A DNA stretch of 64,000 nt. Origin: Micromonospora sp. WMMD1120 (GTDB lineage: Bacteria > Actinomycetota > Actinomycetes > Mycobacteriales > Micromonosporaceae). The notes beneath the pieces were generated by a model. That model saw only the letters and a program-made list of their open reading frames with translations, was not told where the DNA came from and searched no databases. Location: contig NZ_JARUBO010000005.1 in the NCBI RefSeq assembly GCF_029626235.1, positions 3,938,501 to 4,002,500 of the forward strand, read 5' to 3'. A program made the translations under genes and the position numbers. Below are positions 41,682 through 49,453 of this stretch, piece after piece (within the stretch, counting starts at the first letter, position 1; each line of letters opens with the position of its first letter).

Positions 41682-42478
41682 CACGCCTCCTCTCCCCGTA
41701 CCGACTGGTGCCAGGACAGCACCCGGCGCTCGATGAACCGGAAGACGAGGTTCACCAGCAACCCGAGCAGGCCGGTGACCACGACGAGGGCGTAGAGACC
41801 GGTGGCGTCCCCGGCGGACCGGGACAGCTCGATCATGCGGCCGAGGCCGAGGTTGCCGATCACCATCTCCGCGGTGATGGCGAGGATGAGCGCGACCGCC
41901 GCCGCCAGCCGCAGACCGGTCATCAGGTACGGCAGCGCGGTCGGAAGAACCAGGTGCGACAGTTGTCGGTGGCGGGGGAGGCCGAAGCTGCGAGCGGTGT
42001 CGCGGGCGACCGTGTCGACGTCGGCGACCCCGTAGATGACCTGCACGAACACCTGCCAGAACGACGCGTAGACGATGATGACGAGGGCGGCCCGCGGCTG
42101 GATGCCGAACATCAGGACGGCGAGCGGGATGAGGGCGACCGAGGGGATCGGCCGGAGGAACTCCACCGTCGTGTGCGTCGCGCGCCGGAGGAACGGCACC
42201 AGGCCGACGATCGTGCCGAGGACGACGGCGGCGGTCGTCGCCACGGTCAGGCCGATCGCCCAGGACGTCATGGTGCTGCCCAGACGCCGCCAGAACGCCA
42301 GGTCGACGAGCTGTTCGGCCAGTCGCGCCAGCACGTCCGTCACATACGGCAGATATCGCGGGTCGACCAGCCCCAGCGCCGGGACCAGCTGCCACACGAC
42401 GAGGAAACCGGCCAGGCCGGCGGCGCCCAGCGTGGCTCTGCGCAGCGCCCGCCGGCGTCGGGTGGAGAGGACGGGCAT
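41678..42478 (-). CDS. NitT/TauT-family ABC permease 1
   Basis: A 266-residue, ~6-helix permease beginning MPVLSTRRRRALRRATLGAA. The EAA loop ARSFGLPRHRQLSHLVLPTA is followed by LPYLMTGLRLAAAVALILAI, and FLRPIPSVALIPLAVLMFGI repeats the pattern of the partner permease. It starts 5 bases after the binding-protein gene ends and overlaps the next permease by 4 bases, so the four transporter genes form one operon. Confidence 0.9.
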   Translation of the reverse strand: MPVLSTRRRRALRRATLGAAGLAGFLVVWQLVPALGLVDPRYLPYVTDVLARLAEQLVDLAFWRRLGSTMTSWAIGLTVATTAAVVLGTIVGLVPFLRRATHTTVEFLRPIPSVALIPLAVLMFGIQPRAALVIIVYASFWQVFVQVIYGVADVDTVARDTARSFGLPRHRQLSHLVLPTALPYLMTGLRLAAAVALILAITAEMVIGNLGLGRMIELSRSAGDATGLYALVVVTGLLGLLVNLVFRFIERRVLSWHQSVRGEEAW

Positions 42479-42483
42479 GGCCG

Positions 42484-43458
42484 CTACTGCTGCTGGATCA
42501 GGCGGCCGAGGTTGGGCTGCTGGTCCAGCACCTTGTATTTCCCGGCGAGTTCGGCGAGCGTCAGCAGGCTCTGCCTGTCGACCTCCCAGCCGAAGGCCGG
42601 GAGCCGCACCGAGTCCGCCACCGGCGGGGGCAGTTGCAGGTTGTCCTTGATGGCCTGCCGGACGGCCGCCTCGTTGGCCGGGTCGTTGGCCCAGCCCAGC
42701 GTCTTCTTCATCGCCGCCGAGAAGTCCTCGACCAGCTTCGCGTCCTTGTCGGTGCGCTCCTTGGTGGTGATCGTGGTGAGGGTGGTCAGTCCGGGCACGA
42801 CCGCCTGGTAGGGCGCGACGACGAAGGTGTCGCCACGGCTCTTGAGCTGCGTGACGAAGGGCTCCGGCACCCAGGCCGCGTCGATGTTGCCCGCTTCGAG
42901 CTGGGCCGGCGCGTCCGGGAAGGCGACCTCGACGAACTTGATGGTGGACGGGTTGCCGCCGTCCTTCTCCACCGCCGCCATGATCGTCACATCACCGGCG
43001 GCGCCCAGGCTGTTGACGGCGACCCGCTTGCCGGCGAGGTCGGCCGGTCGGGTGATGCCCGACTTCTTCGAGGCGACCACGGCGTTGATGTCGTCGCCGT
43101 CGGCGTACGAGGAGGCGTAGTTGCCGATGATGACCACGCCGAGATTGCGCAGGTCGGCCCGGAACGCGCCGAAGGGCTGACCGATGGCGAAGTCGATGTC
43201 GCCGTTCAGCAGGGCGGGAATGGCCTGCGCGCCGCCCTGGGCGGGCAGCACCTCGACCTGGAGCCCGCGTTCGGCGAAGATGCCGGCCTTCATGCCGCCC
43301 CACAGCGCGGCGGTCTCGGTGATGGGCAGCGCCGCGACCCGGACCTTGCGCAGCTCGCCCGAGGGCTGGTCGGACGGGCTGGACGCGTCGGAGTCGGTGC
43401 ATCCGGACAGGGCGATCGCGGTGACGGCGACCAGCCCGAGAGCCATGACCTTCTTCAT
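42484..43458 (-). CDS. Substrate-binding lipoprotein of the aromatic-island ABC importer
   Basis: A 324-residue exported lipoprotein from ATG 43458; lipobox ALSGC with the lipidated Cys at position 20. The mature part has VRVAALPITETAALWGGMKA, the beginning of NMT1/THI5 and SsuA-like binding proteins, and FAERGLQVEVLPAQGGAQAI. These proteins bind small anions, sulfonates or aromatic acids such as phthalate. The location between pobA and permeases suggests 4-hydroxybenzoate, vanillate or cinnamate-type acids. Upstream is a 181-base gap to pobA with no confident promoter. Confidence 0.88.
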   Translation of the reverse strand: MKKVMALGLVAVTAIALSGCTDSDASSPSDQPSGELRKVRVAALPITETAALWGGMKAGIFAERGLQVEVLPAQGGAQAIPALLNGDIDFAIGQPFGAFRADLRNLGVVIIGNYASSYADGDDINAVVASKKSGITRPADLAGKRVAVNSLGAAGDVTIMAAVEKDGGNPSTIKFVEVAFPDAPAQLEAGNIDAAWVPEPFVTQLKSRGDTFVVAPYQAVVPGLTTLTTITTKERTDKDAKLVEDFSAAMKKTLGWANDPANEAAVRQAIKDNLQLPPPVADSVRLPAFGWEVDRQSLLTLAELAGKYKVLDQQPNLGRLIQQQ

Positions 43459-43639
43459 TGACGAGGCCCTTTCCTTCGCGGAGGTGGTGGGTGCGTCGAA
43501 AGCCGGCGGATGCCTCGGATCTGCGGGTGGACTACCGCTGTGCGGGGGCACGCCGCTGTGCTGGCCATGGTCGAGCACCCAGACATCGAAAGTCAAGAAT
43601 TCTCGACGCCCGTCAGGAAAAAGTAGAACAACGGCGCGC

Positions 43640-44812
43640 TCAGACCTCGGGTAGGCCCACGTAGTTCTCGGCCAGGCTGGTGGCGTAGGCGCGGGACGTG
43701 GCGACGTACCGCAGCGTCGCGATCTGGAGATTCCGCTCGTACGGGTCGTCGTGCTCCAGCCGGTGCAGCATCGAGGTCATCCACCAGGAGAAGTGCTGCG
43801 CCCGCCAGACCCGGCGCAACGCGGTCGCCGAGTAGCTGTCCAGCAGGTCGGGGCTGTGGTGCTGGTACCACGCGGCGAAGGCGTCCCCGAGCAGCGCGAC
43901 GTCGGCGAGGGCCAGGTTCATGCCCTTCGCGCCGGTCGGCGGGACGATGTGCACGGAGTCCCCGGCCAGGAACAGCCGCTCCCACCGCATCGGCTCCACC
44001 ACCAGGCTGCGCATCGGGGTGACGGATTTCTCCAGGATCGGACCCTCGTTGAGCGACCAGCCCGGCACCGTCTCCAGCCGGGTGCGCAGCTCCGCCCAGA
44101 TCCGCTCGTCCGGCCACGCGTCCAGGTCCTCGTCCGGGGCGACCTGGAGATACAGTCGCGAGATCTCGGGCGAGCGCATGCTGTAGAGGGCGAAGCCGCG
44201 CTCGTGGTTGGCATAGATCAACTCCTCCACCGCCGGAGCGGCGGCGGCGAGGACACCGAGCCAGGCGAACGGGTAGGTCCGCTCGTAGGTGGTCAGCACC
44301 CCCTCGGGCACCGCGCCGCGGCTCACCCCGTGGAAGCCGTCGCAGCCCGCCACGAAGTCACAGCGCAGCTCCTCCACGCGCCCGTCGCGTCGATGGTGGA
44401 TCGTCGGCGAATCGGAGTCGAGGCCGCTCAGGCGGACCGCCTCGGTCTCGAAGAGGATCGTGCCGCCGGCCGCCAGGCGGGCGGCGATGAGGTCCTTGAC
44501 CACCTCCTGCTGCCCGTAGACGGTGATCGCCCGCCCGGTCAGCTCGGTCATCGGCACCCGGTACGACTCCCCGGCGAAACGCAGCTCGATGCCCTCGTGC
44601 CGCATCCCCTCCCGGTGCAGCCGCTCGCCGACGCCGCTGCGCCGCAGGAGGTCCACCGAGCCCTGTTCGAGGACGCCCGCCCGCAGCCGGCGCTCGACGT
44701 AGGCGCGGCTGCGGCTCTCCAGCACCACGGACTCGATGCCGCGCTGGTGCAGCAGGTGTGACAGCAGGAGCCCCGCCGGCCCGGCGCCGACGATGCCGAC
44801 CTGGGTACGCAT
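43640..44812 (-). CDS. pobA: 4-hydroxybenzoate 3-monooxygenase
   Basis: A 390-residue FAD enzyme that hydroxylates 4-hydroxybenzoate to protocatechuate. It has GIVGAGPAGLLLSHLLHQRG (GxGxxG, 7-26), RRLRAGVLEQGSVDLL (the PobA substrate/NADPH helix), YGQQEVVKDL, CDFVAGCDGFHGVSR (DG motif), the FAD ribityl motif LFLAGDSVHIVPPTGAKGMN and a C-terminal WRAQHFSWWMTSMLH. The length and motifs match PobA. It starts 16 bases after the aldehyde dehydrogenase, so the two are co-transcribed. Links the amidohydrolase product to the pca operon. Confidence 0.95.
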   Translation of the reverse strand: MRTQVGIVGAGPAGLLLSHLLHQRGIESVVLESRSRAYVERRLRAGVLEQGSVDLLRRSGVGERLHREGMRHEGIELRFAGESYRVPMTELTGRAITVYGQQEVVKDLIAARLAAGGTILFETEAVRLSGLDSDSPTIHHRRDGRVEELRCDFVAGCDGFHGVSRGAVPEGVLTTYERTYPFAWLGVLAAAAPAVEELIYANHERGFALYSMRSPEISRLYLQVAPDEDLDAWPDERIWAELRTRLETVPGWSLNEGPILEKSVTPMRSLVVEPMRWERLFLAGDSVHIVPPTGAKGMNLALADVALLGDAFAAWYQHHSPDLLDSYSATALRRVWRAQHFSWWMTSMLHRLEHDDPYERNLQIATLRYVATSRAYATSLAENYVGLPEV

Positions 44813-44828
44813 CTGCGACGGCCTCCTC

Positions 44829-46289
44829 TCAGAACGGGTACCGCGCGACGGCGCCCCGCATGGTGAGCCACTGGGTCTCGGTGAACGCCTCGACGTTCGC
44901 CGCCGGTCCGCCGAACCGGGAGCCGGTGCCGGACGCGCCCACGCCGCCGAACGGCGCCACCGCCTCGTCGCTCACCGTCTGGTCGTTGATGTGCACGATC
45001 CCGCTGGGGATCTGGTCGGCCAGCGCCATCGCCCGCATCACGTCGCGGCTCAGGATGCCCAGCGACAGGCCGTACTCGGTCTGCCGGGCCAGGGCCACCG
45101 CCTCGTCCTGGTCGGCGAAGGTGACCACCGGCGCGACCGGGCCGAAGACCTCCTCGGCGTACGCCGGGCTGGCCGGCGTCACGTCGACCAGGACCGTGGG
45201 TCGGTAGAACAGATCCTGGTACGTGCCACCGGCCGCGAGTTTGGCGCCCGCGTCGACGCTCGCGGTGACCAGCGCGTGGATCTTGTCCCGCTGGTGCGCG
45301 TCGATGACCGGCCCGAGCGCCACCTGCTCCTTGGCCGGGTCCCCGACCGGCAGGTGGTCCGCCTTGTCGGCGAGCCGCTCGGCGTACCGCCCGGCCAGGC
45401 TCTCGTGCACCAGGTGGCGTCCGGTGGTCATGCAGATCTGGCCCTGGTGCAGGAAGGACCCCCACGCGCCGGCGGACACCGCGAGGTCCAGGTCGGCGTC
45501 GTCGAGCACGATCAGGGCGGAGTTGCCGCCGAGTTCCAGGTGTGCCCGCTTGAGGTGCCGGGCGGCGGCCGCGCCGACCTGACGCCCCGCCGCCGTGGAG
45601 CCGGTGAAGCTGATCAGCCGGACGTTCGGGTCGGCCACCAGCGCCTCGCCGGTCTCGGCCCCACCGGGCAGGACGTGCAGCACCCCCTCGGGCAGCCCGG
45701 CCTCCTCGAAGACCCGGGCGATGGTGACCCCGCCGCAGACAGCGGTGCGGGTGTCGGGCTTGAGCACCACGGCGTTGCCCAGCGCCAGGGCCGGTGCGAC
45801 GGAACGGATGCCGAGGATCAGCGGGACGTTGAACGGCGCGATCACGCCGACGACGCCGACGGGCAGGCGGCGGGCCAGGCTGAGCCGTGGCTGCGCGCTG
45901 GGGATGATCTCGCCGAGCGGGTGGGAGGCCAGCGCCGCCGCCTCGTAGCACTCCTGCGCGGCGGTGTCGGTCTCCAGCTCGGCCTTGGGCGGGACGGACC
46001 CGGACTCCCGCACGATCCAGTCGCCGATCTCGGCGGCGTGCCGCGCGAACAGGTGCCCGGCCCGGCGCAGGATCGCGGCCCGCTCGGTGTAGCAGGTGGC
46101 GGCCCACCCGCGCTGCGCTTCGGCGGCGCGGGCGCAGGCGCGCGCCACGTCGTCGGGGTTGGCCACGCCGACCTGACCGATCTCCTCCCCGGTCGCCGGC
46201 GAGCGGACGGTCGACGTGCCGCCGGCCGAGGTCACCCACCCGCCACTGTGGACCTTGCCCAGCCAGTTCCTGTCGTCGAGCAGCGTCAC
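44829..46289 (-). CDS. Aromatic aldehyde (vanillin/benzaldehyde) dehydrogenase
   Basis: A 486-residue ALDH. It has VVGVIAPFNVPLILGIRSVA, VVLKPDTRTAV, FTGSTAAGRQVG (NAD site, ~232), the general-base Glu in HLELGGNSALIV and the catalytic Cys in GQICMTTGRHLV, followed by EEVFGPVAPVVTF. The sequence fits the vanillin/salicylaldehyde/benzaldehyde ALDH group. The start GTG 46289 follows GGGAGG; an upstream frame gives an unlikely Arg/Asn-rich leader. It is the first gene of an operon with pobA, and divergent from pcaI, so 4-hydroxybenzaldehyde or vanillin is the expected substrate. Confidence 0.87.
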   Translation of the reverse strand: MTLLDDRNWLGKVHSGGWVTSAGGTSTVRSPATGEEIGQVGVANPDDVARACARAAEAQRGWAATCYTERAAILRRAGHLFARHAAEIGDWIVRESGSVPPKAELETDTAAQECYEAAALASHPLGEIIPSAQPRLSLARRLPVGVVGVIAPFNVPLILGIRSVAPALALGNAVVLKPDTRTAVCGGVTIARVFEEAGLPEGVLHVLPGGAETGEALVADPNVRLISFTGSTAAGRQVGAAAARHLKRAHLELGGNSALIVLDDADLDLAVSAGAWGSFLHQGQICMTTGRHLVHESLAGRYAERLADKADHLPVGDPAKEQVALGPVIDAHQRDKIHALVTASVDAGAKLAAGGTYQDLFYRPTVLVDVTPASPAYAEEVFGPVAPVVTFADQDEAVALARQTEYGLSLGILSRDVMRAMALADQIPSGIVHINDQTVSDEAVAPFGGVGASGTGSRFGGPAANVEAFTETQWLTMRGAVARYPF

Positions 46290-46322
46290 GGTGGTCCTCC
46301 CGGGAGCGTGGGCCTCGGAGTT

Positions 46323-46356
46323 GTTCGCCAGCCGAACGGCCGTTCTCTTTCTGAAC
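46323..46356 (-). promoter_or_regulatory. Array of GTTCG/CGAAC arms: candidate pca regulator operator
   Basis: Three head-to-head motifs lie in a row: GTTCG-ccagc-CGAAC (46323-46337), the perfect palindrome GAACGGCCGTTC (46334-46345), and GTTC-tctttct-GAAC (46342-46356). On the minus strand a weak promoter, -35 TTGACG (46378-46383) and -10 CAACGT (46355-46360), precedes the aldehyde dehydrogenase gene, with the array just downstream of the -10. Multi-arm sites of this kind are known for the IclR-type Pca regulators. Confidence 0.6.
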
Positions 46357-46406
46357 GTTGGCACGAGGTAGGGCTCGCGTCAACGCGTGGCCGGAGTTCC
46401 CCGGCG

Positions 46407-46435
46407 TTGACGGATGCCGATCGCCGCCGTACGTT
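46407..46435 (+). promoter_or_regulatory. Promoter of the pca operon
   Basis: -35 TTGACG (46407-46412) and -10 TACGTT (46430-46435) with a 17-base spacer, 64 bases before pcaI. It faces away from the aldehyde dehydrogenase promoter in the same 210-base region, so a single regulator could control both. Confidence 0.7.
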
Positions 46436-46499
46436 CGATCTCAGTACGGGCGTCCGCATCGCGAACAGCGGACGCCGCCCGCGTGCACCGGGGAGGCTC

Positions 46500-47318
46500 A
46501 TGGCGAAGCTCGTCTCGCTCGCCGACGGGGTGACCGAGCTGGTCCGTGACGGTGACACGGTGGCCCTGGAGGGGTTCACCCATCTCATCCCGTTCGCCGC
46601 CGGCCACGAGATCATCCGGCAGGGGCGGCGTGACCTGACCCTGGTCCGGATGACCCCCGACGTCATCTACGACCAGCTCATCGGCGCCGGCTGTGCCCGC
46701 CGACTGGTGTTCTCCTGGGGCGGCAACCCGGGTGTGGGGTCGCTGCACCGCTTCCGGGACGCCGTGCAGCACGGCTGGCCGCGTCCGCTGGAGCTGGAGG
46801 AGCACAGTCACGCCGGCATGGCGAACCGCTACGTGGCCGGCGCGTCCGGGCTGCCGTTCGCCGTGTTGCGCGGCTACACGGGCACCGACCTGCCCCGGCA
46901 CACCACGAACATCCGGCCCATCACCTGCCCGTTCACCGGCGAGGTCCTGACCGCCGTGCCCGCCCTGCGTCCCGACGTGACGGTGGTGCACGCGCAGCGC
47001 GCCGACCGGGCGGGCAACGTGCAGATGTGGGGGATAACGGGAGTGCAGAAGGAGGCCGTGCTCGCCGCGCACCGGTCGCTGGTCACCGTCGAGGAGATCG
47101 TGGACGAGCTGACGCCGGTCGCGGGGCAGGTCGTCCTGCCCGGCTGGGCGGTCACCGCGGTCGCCGCGGCGCCCGGCGGCGCGCACCCCTCCTACGCCCA
47201 GGGCTACTCGCTGCGGGACAACGACTTCTACCGGTCGTGGGACGCGGTCAGCCGCGACCGTGACACCTTCCGCGCCTGGCTCGACACGCAGGTGCGCCAG
47301 GCCGGGGCGACGGCATGA
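46500..47318 (+). CDS. pcaI: 3-oxoadipate CoA-transferase, alpha subunit
   Basis: A 272-residue subunit of the enzyme that moves CoA from succinyl-CoA to 3-oxoadipate. It has VALEGFTHLIPFAAGHEIIR (~20-39, the glycine-rich CoA loop), VFSWGGNPGVGSL, YTGTDLPRHTTNIRPITCPF, and VVHAQRADRAGNVQMWGITG. Longer than the Pseudomonas PcaI but normal for actinobacteria. ATG 46500 follows GGGGAGG. It overlaps pcaJ by 4 bases and opens the eight-gene pca operon. Confidence 0.93.
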   Translation: MAKLVSLADGVTELVRDGDTVALEGFTHLIPFAAGHEIIRQGRRDLTLVRMTPDVIYDQLIGAGCARRLVFSWGGNPGVGSLHRFRDAVQHGWPRPLELEEHSHAGMANRYVAGASGLPFAVLRGYTGTDLPRHTTNIRPITCPFTGEVLTAVPALRPDVTVVHAQRADRAGNVQMWGITGVQKEAVLAAHRSLVTVEEIVDELTPVAGQVVLPGWAVTAVAAAPGGAHPSYAQGYSLRDNDFYRSWDAVSRDRDTFRAWLDTQVRQAGATA

Positions 47319-48133
47319 CCGACGCGGCGGCGACCACCGGCTGGACGGCGGACGAGATGATGACCGTCGCCGCCGCCCGCCAACTGCGCGACGGCACCGC
47401 GTGCTTTGTCGGGATCGGGCTGCCCAGCACCGCGGCGAATCTCGCCCGGGTCACCCACGCCCCGAACCTGGTGCTCATCTACGAGTCGGGTTGCCTGGGC
47501 GCGAAGCCGGACCGGCTGCCACTGTCCATCGGCGACGGCGTCCTCGCCGACACCGCCGACGCTGTGGTGTCGGTCCCCGAGGTGTTCAACTACTGGCTCC
47601 AACCCGGACGGGTCGACGTGGGTTTCCTCGGCGCGGCGCAGCTCGACCGGTACGGCAACATCAACACCACTGTCGTCGGTGGGGACTACGACACCCCGAC
47701 GGTCCGCCTGCCCGGCGCCGGTGGCGCCCCGGAGATCGCCGCCTCCTGCGGCGAGGTCGTGGTGATCGTCCGGCAGAACCACCGGACGTTCACCGAGCGC
47801 GTCGACTTCGTGACCTCGGTCGGGTACGGGTCCGGTCCGGGCGACCGGGAACGGCTCGGCCTGCGCGGCGGCGGCCCCCGACTGGTGATCACCGACCTCG
47901 GCGTCCTCGCGCCCGACCCGGTCACCTGTGAACTCACGCTGACCCACCTGCACCCGGGTGTGACGCGCGAGCGGGCGCGGGCGGCCACCGGCTGGGACCT
48001 CGCCGTCGCCGAGCGGCTGCCCACCTGCGCCCCGCCGACGGAGCGGGAGTTGGCGGCGCTGCGGGCGTTGGAGGCGACGAAACAGGCGGCGCCGGCGGTG
48101 CTGCCCGCACCTGCGACGGGAGAGGGATCATGA
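47315..48133 (+). CDS. pcaJ: 3-oxoadipate CoA-transferase, beta subunit
   Basis: A 272-residue subunit carrying the catalytic residue. It has CFVGIGLPSTAANLARVTHA, LIYESGCLGAKPDRLPLSIG (Glu of the ESG motif forms the acyl-enzyme), FLGAAQLDRYGNINTTVVGG and ITDLGVLAPD. These match the CoA-transferase family 1 beta subunit. It overlaps pcaI before it and pcaH after it by 4 bases each. With PcaI it produces 3-oxoadipyl-CoA; the thiolase (PcaF) is not seen here. Confidence 0.93.
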   Translation: MTDAAATTGWTADEMMTVAAARQLRDGTACFVGIGLPSTAANLARVTHAPNLVLIYESGCLGAKPDRLPLSIGDGVLADTADAVVSVPEVFNYWLQPGRVDVGFLGAAQLDRYGNINTTVVGGDYDTPTVRLPGAGGAPEIAASCGEVVVIVRQNHRTFTERVDFVTSVGYGSGPGDRERLGLRGGGPRLVITDLGVLAPDPVTCELTLTHLHPGVTRERARAATGWDLAVAERLPTCAPPTERELAALRALEATKQAAPAVLPAPATGEGS

Positions 48134-48888
48134 CCACCCGGGACACCGTCCACCAGCCCGGCGCCGGCCTGGTGCTGCCGCGCTACCGGCGGGACGACGT
48201 CGACGTCCACCCGCCCCTGCTCAGTCCCGGATACCTGTCGACAGTGGCGCGGGCCCCGCGGCAGCCACTGACGTACCTGCCGCAGCGGCTCACCGAGATC
48301 ACCGGACCGTTGCTGGGGGAGGGGCGGCTGGGCGAGCACGACCACGACCTGACCCGCCAGCACGACGGTGAGCCGCAGGGACAGCGGATCATCGTGCACG
48401 GGCGGGTCCGCGACGGCGACGGGCGGCCGGTGGCCGGCACCCTGGTGGAGATCTGGCAGGCCAACGCCGCCGGCCGCTACCGGCACGCGAGCGACACCTG
48501 GCCGGCGCCGCTGGACCCGAACTTCGCAGGGGTGGGCCGGGCGCTGACCGACGACCAGGGGCGCTACCGGTTCGTCACTGTGCAGCCCGGCGCGTACCCC
48601 TGGCGCAACCACGACAACGCCTGGCGGCCGGCGCACATCCACTTCTCCCTGTTCGGCCGCGCGTTCACCCAGCGCCTGGTGACCCAGATGTACTTCCCAG
48701 GCGACCCGCTCTTCTTCCAGGACCCGATCTTCAACTCGGTACGCGACCCGGACGCCCGGCAACGGATGGTCGCCCGGTACGACCACGCCACCACCGCACC
48801 CGAGTGGGCGCTGGCGTACGAGTTCGACATCGTGCTGCGGGGCCGGGAGAGCACGCCCTTCGAGGACGACGGGGACGACGATGAGTGA
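48130..48888 (+). CDS. pcaH: Protocatechuate 3,4-dioxygenase, beta subunit
   Basis: A 252-residue intradiol dioxygenase subunit that holds the catalytic Fe(III). The iron ligands are visible: Tyr in AAGRYRHASDTW, Tyr in VQPGAYPWRNHDNAWRPAHI, and the His pair in RPAHIHFSLFG. GRVRDGDGRPVAGTLVEIWQ is the family beta-sandwich signature. It opens the ring of protocatechuate to 3-carboxy-cis,cis-muconate. Overlaps pcaJ by 4 and pcaG by 8 bases. Confidence 0.95.
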   Translation: MTTRDTVHQPGAGLVLPRYRRDDVDVHPPLLSPGYLSTVARAPRQPLTYLPQRLTEITGPLLGEGRLGEHDHDLTRQHDGEPQGQRIIVHGRVRDGDGRPVAGTLVEIWQANAAGRYRHASDTWPAPLDPNFAGVGRALTDDQGRYRFVTVQPGAYPWRNHDNAWRPAHIHFSLFGRAFTQRLVTQMYFPGDPLFFQDPIFNSVRDPDARQRMVARYDHATTAPEWALAYEFDIVLRGRESTPFEDDGDDDE

Positions 48889-49453
48889 GCGGCTGGGCGG
48901 CACACCCGCGCAGACGGTCGGGCCGTACCTGCACATCGGGCTGCGGTGGCCCGACGGCCCGTACGTCGTACCCGAGGGCACGCCGGGCGCGTTCTGGATC
49001 CGCGGCCAGATCGTCGACGGCGTCGGCGCGCCGGTGGTCGACGCGTTGGTGGAGAGTTGGCAGGCCGACCCGGACGGCCGGTTCGACCACCCGGACGACC
49101 CGCGTGGCGCCCGGCGGCCGGCGGTGGCCGGCTTCCGGGGCTTCGGCCGCAGCGAGACCGACGGGCAGGGGTGCTACCGGCTGCTGACCGTCCGACCCGG
49201 TCCGCTGCCCGACCCGGACGGCGGCACCGAGGCTCCCCACCTGACCCTGTCGATCCTCGGGCGGGGGCTGCTGCACCGCCTCGTCACCCGGCTCTACTTC
49301 CCGGACGAGCCGGCGGCCAACGCCGCCGACCCGGTGCTGCGCGCCGTCGACGCCGACCGGCGGGACACCCTGCTGGCCAGCCCGGCACCGGACGGGTTCC
49401 GCTTCGACATCCGCCTCCAGGGTGACAGTGAGACAGTCTTCTTCGCCGTCTGA
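48881..49453 (+). CDS. pcaG: Protocatechuate 3,4-dioxygenase, alpha subunit
   Basis: A 190-residue non-catalytic partner of PcaH. It begins RLGGTPAQTVGPYLHIGL, typical of PcaG (TPSQTVGPYFHIGL in relatives), and has GQIVDGVGAPVVDALVESWQ, FRGFGRSETDGQGCYRLLTV and HLTLSILGRGLLHRLVTRLY. The Fe-ligand tyrosines are absent, as expected for the alpha chain. It overlaps pcaH by 8 bases and pcaB by about 32. Confidence 0.93.
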   Translation: MSERLGGTPAQTVGPYLHIGLRWPDGPYVVPEGTPGAFWIRGQIVDGVGAPVVDALVESWQADPDGRFDHPDDPRGARRPAVAGFRGFGRSETDGQGCYRLLTVRPGPLPDPDGGTEAPHLTLSILGRGLLHRLVTRLYFPDEPAANAADPVLRAVDADRRDTLLASPAPDGFRFDIRLQGDSETVFFAV

